This document shows positions 60,261-64,000 of a stretch of 64,000 nucleotides of DNA, one piece after another. How positions within the stretch are numbered: position 1 is the stretch's first letter; each line of letters opens with the position of its first letter. The stretch is from positions 1,327,501 to 1,391,500 of the forward strand of contig CP133187.1 in NCBI GenBank assembly GCA_030913685.1. Direction: 5' to 3'. Both the position numbers and the translations under genes were made by a program. This DNA comes from Oscillospiraceae bacterium MB24-C1 (lineage in GTDB: Bacteria; Bacillota; Clostridia; Oscillospirales; Ruminococcaceae). The notes under the pieces were generated by a model. The model was not told the origin of the DNA. It was given only the letters and a program-made list of their open reading frames with translations, and did no database searches.

Positions 60261-62024
60261 ATGGTAAAAGCAAAAAAACGACAACAAAAAATCCGAACAA
60301 AACTAGTTAATTTCTTTGGCGCTTTAATCTTGATAACAGTTTTTTTGGAGAGCCTTGTGTCATTTTATGAACTGACTACGGTTCACAATTCCGCTATTGA
60401 TGCAGAAGAGCAGAAGTTCGACAGCATTATACAAACCAGCACTCAAAATCTGATCAGCGTTTTAACCGTCAATCACCAGCGGTATCTCGACGGTGAAATC
60501 ACGCAGGCACAGGCGATGGCGTCGGCCAAAAAAATTGTGCGTGACACCCGATATGGCAATGATGACAGCGGTTATTTTTGGGCGGACCTTGCGGATGGCT
60601 CCTGCGTCGTACATATGAACCCCGAGTATGAAGGTCAGCAACGCTATGATAATCAGGATCTGGCCGGCAACTACTATATCCGCAACCTCATCAACGCCGG
60701 CGATCAGCCTGAGGGGGCTTTTACCGACTATTATTTTACGAAGCCCGGTTATGAAGGTTCCTTCAGAAAGCGCGGATTCACTCAAAAATTTGAACCCTAC
60801 GGCTGGTACATCAGCACCGGCAATTACTACGACGACATCGAAAACGCCATAGGGGCATACCGAACAGCCAAACAGTTTTCGGTGGCACGCATCATCGCCA
60901 CCGGCGTTGTGATGTGCATCTTAGGTGCTGTGATCGTCATTTTTGCCGCCAACAAAATGGCGCGCCATCTTAACATTATCACTCAACGCTTAACACAGCT
61001 CAGCGAGGGAGATTTACACACCAACGTGCCCGAGATAACCACGGGGGACGAATTTGAAACACTATCACTGGCCACAAAACAGACTGTCGATAATTTAAGC
61101 CGAATCATTCGTGACATCGACAAAGCTATGAAGGACTTTTCTGACGGTAACTTTGTGCTAACCGTCAATGCCGACTACGCAGGCGATCTTTCAGGCATCA
61201 GCGACTCGGTCAACAAATTCTCGGTCAGCATTTCTCAGATTTTATCGCAGATCAATGCGGCCTCGGACGAGGTAGCCCGCGGCTCGGTACAAGTGGCGGA
61301 CGGCTCACAGGCGCTGGCACAGGGCGCAACCGAACAGGCCGCCTCCATTCACGAGCTATCTGATTTTGTGAACAATATTACTAAGAACATTCAACAAACT
61401 GCCAAGGATGCTGAACAAGCCAAGCAAATTGCTGCCGAGTCCAGTTCCGCGTCAGCTCTAGGGCAGCAGCAGATGCATAAGATGGTTGAGGCGATGGAGG
61501 AAATTGGCCATGCCTCCAGCGAAATCGGCAAAATTATCAAAAACATTGACGACATCGCATTCCAGACTAACATTCTTGCTTTAAATGCAGCGGTAGAGGC
61601 CGCCCGCGCTGGAGAGGCGGGCAAGGGCTTTGCCGTGGTAGCTGATGAGGTGCGCAGCCTAGCTGGCAAATCGGCCGAGAGTGCCAAGAGCACTTCGGCG
61701 CTGATTGCAAATTCAATGGAGGCCATCCAAAACGGTTCCAAGATTGTTTCTGAAACGGCGGAGGCTTTGAACAATATTATTGAGGGTTCAGAAAAATCTG
61801 CTGAGGTGATTCAGCATATTGCGGATGCCTCGATCGAACAGGATGTTTCGATTCAGAGAGTTAGTACCAGCCTGTCTCAGGTCTCGGACGTGATTCAGCT
61901 CAACAGTGCTACCGCTGAAGAAAGCGCTGCTGTCAGCGAAGAGATGTCCAGCCAGGCCCAGATGCTCAAAGAACTGATTGGTCAATTTAAATTTGATGAT
62001 ACCGGTTCGTTTGTCGAACAATAG
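60261..62024 (+). CDS. Methyl-accepting chemotaxis protein with Cache sensor
   Basis: Transmembrane chemoreceptor of 587 residues. TM1 (about 17-38) precedes an extracellular single Cache domain (about 40-205; [27 protein letters not shown]). TM2 (about 213-233), a HAMP domain and a long coiled-coil signalling domain follow. The hairpin tip is [20 protein letters not shown]. Cache domains of this type often bind organic acids or amino acids; the ligand is unknown. ATG 60261 follows AAAGGAG. No other chemotaxis gene is nearby. Confidence 0.94.
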   Translation: MVKAKKRQQKIRTKLVNFFGALILITVFLESLVSFYELTTVHNSAIDAEEQKFDSIIQTSTQNLISVLTVNHQRYLDGEITQAQAMASAKKIVRDTRYGNDDSGYFWADLADGSCVVHMNPEYEGQQRYDNQDLAGNYYIRNLINAGDQPEGAFTDYYFTKPGYEGSFRKRGFTQKFEPYGWYISTGNYYDDIENAIGAYRTAKQFSVARIIATGVVMCILGAVIVIFAANKMARHLNIITQRLTQLSEGDLHTNVPEITTGDEFETLSLATKQTVDNLSRIIRDIDKAMKDFSDGNFVLTVNADYAGDLSGISDSVNKFSVSISQILSQINAASDEVARGSVQVADGSQALAQGATEQAASIHELSDFVNNITKNIQQTAKDAEQAKQIAAESSSASALGQQQMHKMVEAMEEIGHASSEIGKIIKNIDDIAFQTNILALNAAVEAARAGEAGKGFAVVADEVRSLAGKSAESAKSTSALIANSMEAIQNGSKIVSETAEALNNIIEGSEKSAEVIQHIADASIEQDVSIQRVSTSLSQVSDVIQLNSATAEESAAVSEEMSSQAQMLKELIGQFKFDDTGSFVEQ

Positions 62025-62065
62025 CACAACTCTGACCTTTTCCTAAAGAGCTATAAATTAAAATT

Positions 62066-62101
62066 AATCAAAAACGCTGGTGTTAACCGGCGTTTTTGAT
62101 T
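62066..62101 (+). terminator. Chemoreceptor gene terminator
   Basis: AATCAAAAACGC/GCGTTTTTGATT arms with a short loop, 42 bases after the stop. Confidence 0.8.
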
Positions 62102-62405
62102 AATTACTTTATGTTTCGCGAAGTGAACCTGTCGGCCCGAGAGTGTCCGTCCTAGCCCTGTCCCCCTGCCGTAGAGATATCCGTCAGCCACTACTGCGCC
62201 AGTGCAGCCAACTGGCCACATGAGAATCCGCCAGACGGCTTTCTGCTGGGCGGGCAACTTCTGACATCGCCAATGACATGCCATGGCCGCCATCATGTTT
62301 AGCCAGCATAATGTCTGGTGTATCATTGACAGACCCCATAGTTTAAGCCGCCTAACCGTTATTCTACGGGCGCGCCGGACAGTCGCTGTGTCCTAATCAA
62401 AGCAG
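62102..62405. other. Intergenic region between chemoreceptor and kduD
   Basis: 300 bases, more GC-rich than the flanking spacer. It contains a 51-codon minus-strand frame (62184-62339) with a poor ribosome site and no recognised similarity, which I do not call. Possibly a degraded gene; nothing firm. Confidence 0.25.
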
Positions 62406-62440
62406 AAAGCCGTGCGGTACAATCTTGCCCGCACGGCTTT
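62406..62440 (-). terminator. Terminator of kduI-kduD
   Basis: AAAGCCGTGCGG/CCGCACGGCTTT perfect arms, 11-base loop; weak T tract (CTTTCTGCTTTG) on the minus strand. It ends 22 bases beyond the kduD stop. Confidence 0.65.
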
Positions 62441-62461
62441 ACCTGTTGTTCTATTGTGTGA

Positions 62462-63262
62462 TTATGGTTGCTTACCGATATAAGCCAAAATACCGCCATC
62501 TACATACAATATATGTCCGTTGACAAAGTTTGAAGCGTCAGAGGCTAAAAATACTACTGGTCCAGCCAAGTCTTCTGGCGTACCCCAACGCGCAGCCGGA
62601 GTCTTGGAAATAATGAACCGGTCGAAGGGGTGACGGCTGCCATCGGGCTGTATCTCGCGCAGTGGAGCAGTCTGCTCGGTGGCAATATAACCCGGGCCGA
62701 TGCCGTTACACTGGATGTTCTGTCCGCCATATTCGGAGCAGATGTTGCGGGTGAGCATTTTGAGTCCACCTTTGGCGGCGGCGTAGGCCGACACAGTCTC
62801 GCGGCCTAGTTCACTCATCATCGAGCAAATGTTGATGATCTTGCCGTGCCCCTTTTTAATCATACTAGGAAGGACGGCCTTGGCCACCAAGAACGGGGCG
62901 ACCAAGTCCACATCTACTACCCGACGAAAATCCTCGACCGACATGTCGGTCATCGGCGTACGCTGGATAATACCGGCGTTGTTGACCAGAATGTCCACAC
63001 CACCCGCGTCGACCTCAATTTGCGCGATCATCGCCTTGACGGCCGTTTCATCAGTCACGTCGCAAAGATAACCCAATGCATCAATGCCCTGTTCGCGGTA
63101 AGCCGCACGGGCTTTCTCCAGCCGGTCTGGGTTGTGGCCGTTAAAGGCGATTCTAGCACCGGCATGCCCCAGCGCACAAGCCATTCCAAAGCCGATGCCA
63201 TGGGTACCTCCGGTTACCAACGCCACCTTACCCCCAAGAGAAAACTGATTTAAAGTACTCAT
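62462..63262 (-). CDS. kduD: 2-dehydro-3-deoxy-D-gluconate 5-dehydrogenase / gluconate 5-dehydrogenase-like SDR
   Basis: Short-chain dehydrogenase of 266 residues. The NAD site is VTGGTHGIG, followed by NNAG and the catalytic Tyr-Lys in SAYAAAKGG, with the C-terminal VNGHILYVDGG. Next to kduI it most likely reduces 2,5-diketo-3-deoxygluconate in pectin/uronate breakdown. ATG 63262 follows TAAGGAGG. It starts 15 bases after kduI. Confidence 0.9.
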   Translation of the reverse strand: MSTLNQFSLGGKVALVTGGTHGIGFGMACALGHAGARIAFNGHNPDRLEKARAAYREQGIDALGYLCDVTDETAVKAMIAQIEVDAGGVDILVNNAGIIQRTPMTDMSVEDFRRVVDVDLVAPFLVAKAVLPSMIKKGHGKIINICSMMSELGRETVSAYAAAKGGLKMLTRNICSEYGGQNIQCNGIGPGYIATEQTAPLREIQPDGSRHPFDRFIISKTPAARWGTPEDLAGPVVFLASDASNFVNGHILYVDGGILAYIGKQP

Positions 63263-63277
63263 CGTAAGCCTCCTTAT

Positions 63278-64000
63278 TTAGCGCAACTGGGCGGTAGTAA
63301 TACCGTCCATGTCATCAAATGCCTGATTCTCGCCGCCCATTGCCCAGATAAAGGTATAATTACTAGTGCCTACGCCCGTGTGAATGCTCCATGAGGGGCT
63401 GATGATAGCCTGCTCATTCTGCATAACGATATGACGGGTCTCTTGCCCCTCGCCCATCATGTGAAAAACAACCTGATCCTGTGGTACCTCAAAGTACATA
63501 TAGATTTCCATGCGGCGTTCATGGGTGTGAGCAGGAATGGTGTTCCATACGCTACCAGAATCCAGTTCTGTCATACCCATCGAGAGCTGGCAGGTTTTAA
63601 GCACGTCGGGATGAATAAACTGGTTAATGATACGCTTGTTCGAGGTTTCCGCCGCGCCCAGCGGCTTTTGTGCCGCGTCGGAAAGCTTAATCAGCCGTGT
63701 CTCATAGCTGCAGTGGGCCGGGGCAGATACCATGTAGAACTTGGCGGGTGTGTCGGCGCTGTCGCTAGAAAACAGCACTTTCTTTGCACCGCGGGTGATA
63801 TAGAGGCAGTCCTTATAGTCCATCTCGTACACTTTGCCGTCCACCGTTACCTTACCCGCACCGCCAATGTTGAACATGCCGATTTCACGGCGCTCCAAAA
63901 AATAGTGGGTGCCAAAGCAGCCCCAGACATCGATACCCTTGTCAATGGAAACCGACTCCCGCACCGGCATACAGCCCACTGTAACCATGCGGTCCACGTG
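63278..64000 (-). CDS. kduI: 5-dehydro-4-deoxy-D-glucuronate isomerase, N-terminus beyond the window
   Basis: Cupin-fold isomerase converting 5-keto-4-deoxyuronate to 2,5-diketo-3-deoxygluconate. About 241 codons are present; the family is about 275-280, so roughly the first 35-40 residues lie outside. The frame runs in from the edge as HVDRMVTVG (canonical HxDRxxxxG), so the ATG/GTG codons inside it are not the start. The metal motif HTHERRMEIYMYF and ENQAFDDMDG are visible. Operon with kduD. Confidence 0.93.
   Translation of the reverse strand, partial: HVDRMVTVGCMPVRESVSIDKGIDVWGCFGTHYFLERREIGMFNIGGAGKVTVDGKVYEMDYKDCLYITRGAKKVLFSSDSADTPAKFYMVSAPAHCSYETRLIKLSDAAQKPLGAAETSNKRIINQFIHPDVLKTCQLSMGMTELDSGSVWNTIPAHTHERRMEIYMYFEVPQDQVVFHMMGEGQETRHIVMQNEQAIISPSWSIHTGVGTSNYTFIWAMGGENQAFDDMDGITTAQLR

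Noticed and set aside
62184-62339. 51-codon minus-strand frame (MGSVNDTPDIM...)
   Set aside because: Weak ribosome site and no recognisable family; it could be a remnant but evidence is insufficient.

Overview
The window reads as a chromosomal segment of an anaerobic, Gram-positive Clostridia bacterium, most likely Oscillospiraceae/Ruminococcaceae-like. The basis is gene content and signals: a class I lysyl-tRNA synthetase, Rex, rubrerythrin, SpoIIIE/FtsK, TepA-like ClpP, NiaR, two T-box leaders, AGGAGG ribosome sites, many TTG/GTG starts and intrinsic terminators. No rRNA, tRNA, IS element, prophage or CRISPR array was seen. Two genes are cut by the window edges (lysK on the left, kduI on the right).

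Layout. 1-9.8 kb: lysK, a class II aldolase, a CPA1 antiporter, nudC, a nitroreductase, a cupin protein and the overlapping pair dapF-pyrG. 10-14.3 kb: a nitrogen block with glnA (type I) plus an ANTAR-domain regulator on the minus strand and type III glutamine synthetase on the plus strand. The type III gene has a short attenuator leader containing an ANTAR-like hexaloop. 14.4-19.8 kb: a ferritin-like protein, a T-box-controlled orphan ilvH-like gene and a three-gene exopolysaccharide operon. 19.9-31 kb: a UspA-domain protein, rex, rsmA, dCMP deaminase, a ClpP-like protease, uppP, ftsK/spoIIIE, ygiQ, a ComEC-type metallo-hydrolase and a DUF3006-NiaR fusion.

31.3-42 kb: an HD protein, cardiolipin synthase, a GntR/ABC ATPase/permease/sigma-like operon, two paralogous secreted proteins, and hemolysin III divergent from a DUF1836 gene. 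42.2-53.4 kb: rubrerythrin, then T-box-alaS, hinT, a phosphoribosyltransferase, comEC, holA, rnmV-like, and an MBOAT-like/DHHW-like pair. 53.4-64 kb: folD-isochorismatase-queH, a GH25 lysozyme, a small membrane protein, azlCD with a divergent XRE-cupin regulator, an HD protein overlapping an unlisted 57-residue gene, a chemoreceptor, and kduI-kduD for uronate breakdown.

Most of the window is housekeeping. The observations most worth a second look are: an MBOAT plus DHHW acetyltransferase-like pair in which nearly every recognised catalytic residue is replaced while both frames stay open; the ANTAR pseudo-receiver beside a glutamine synthetase III attenuator; a DUF3006-NiaR fusion; a ComEC whose C-terminal hydrolase domain lacks its metal ligands while a separate intact one is encoded 18 kb away; an orphan ilvH-like gene under a T-box with an ambiguous specifier; and two secreted paralogs ending abruptly at an NPxTGA motif. 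All calls rest on reading the sequence and on family knowledge; no database search was run.
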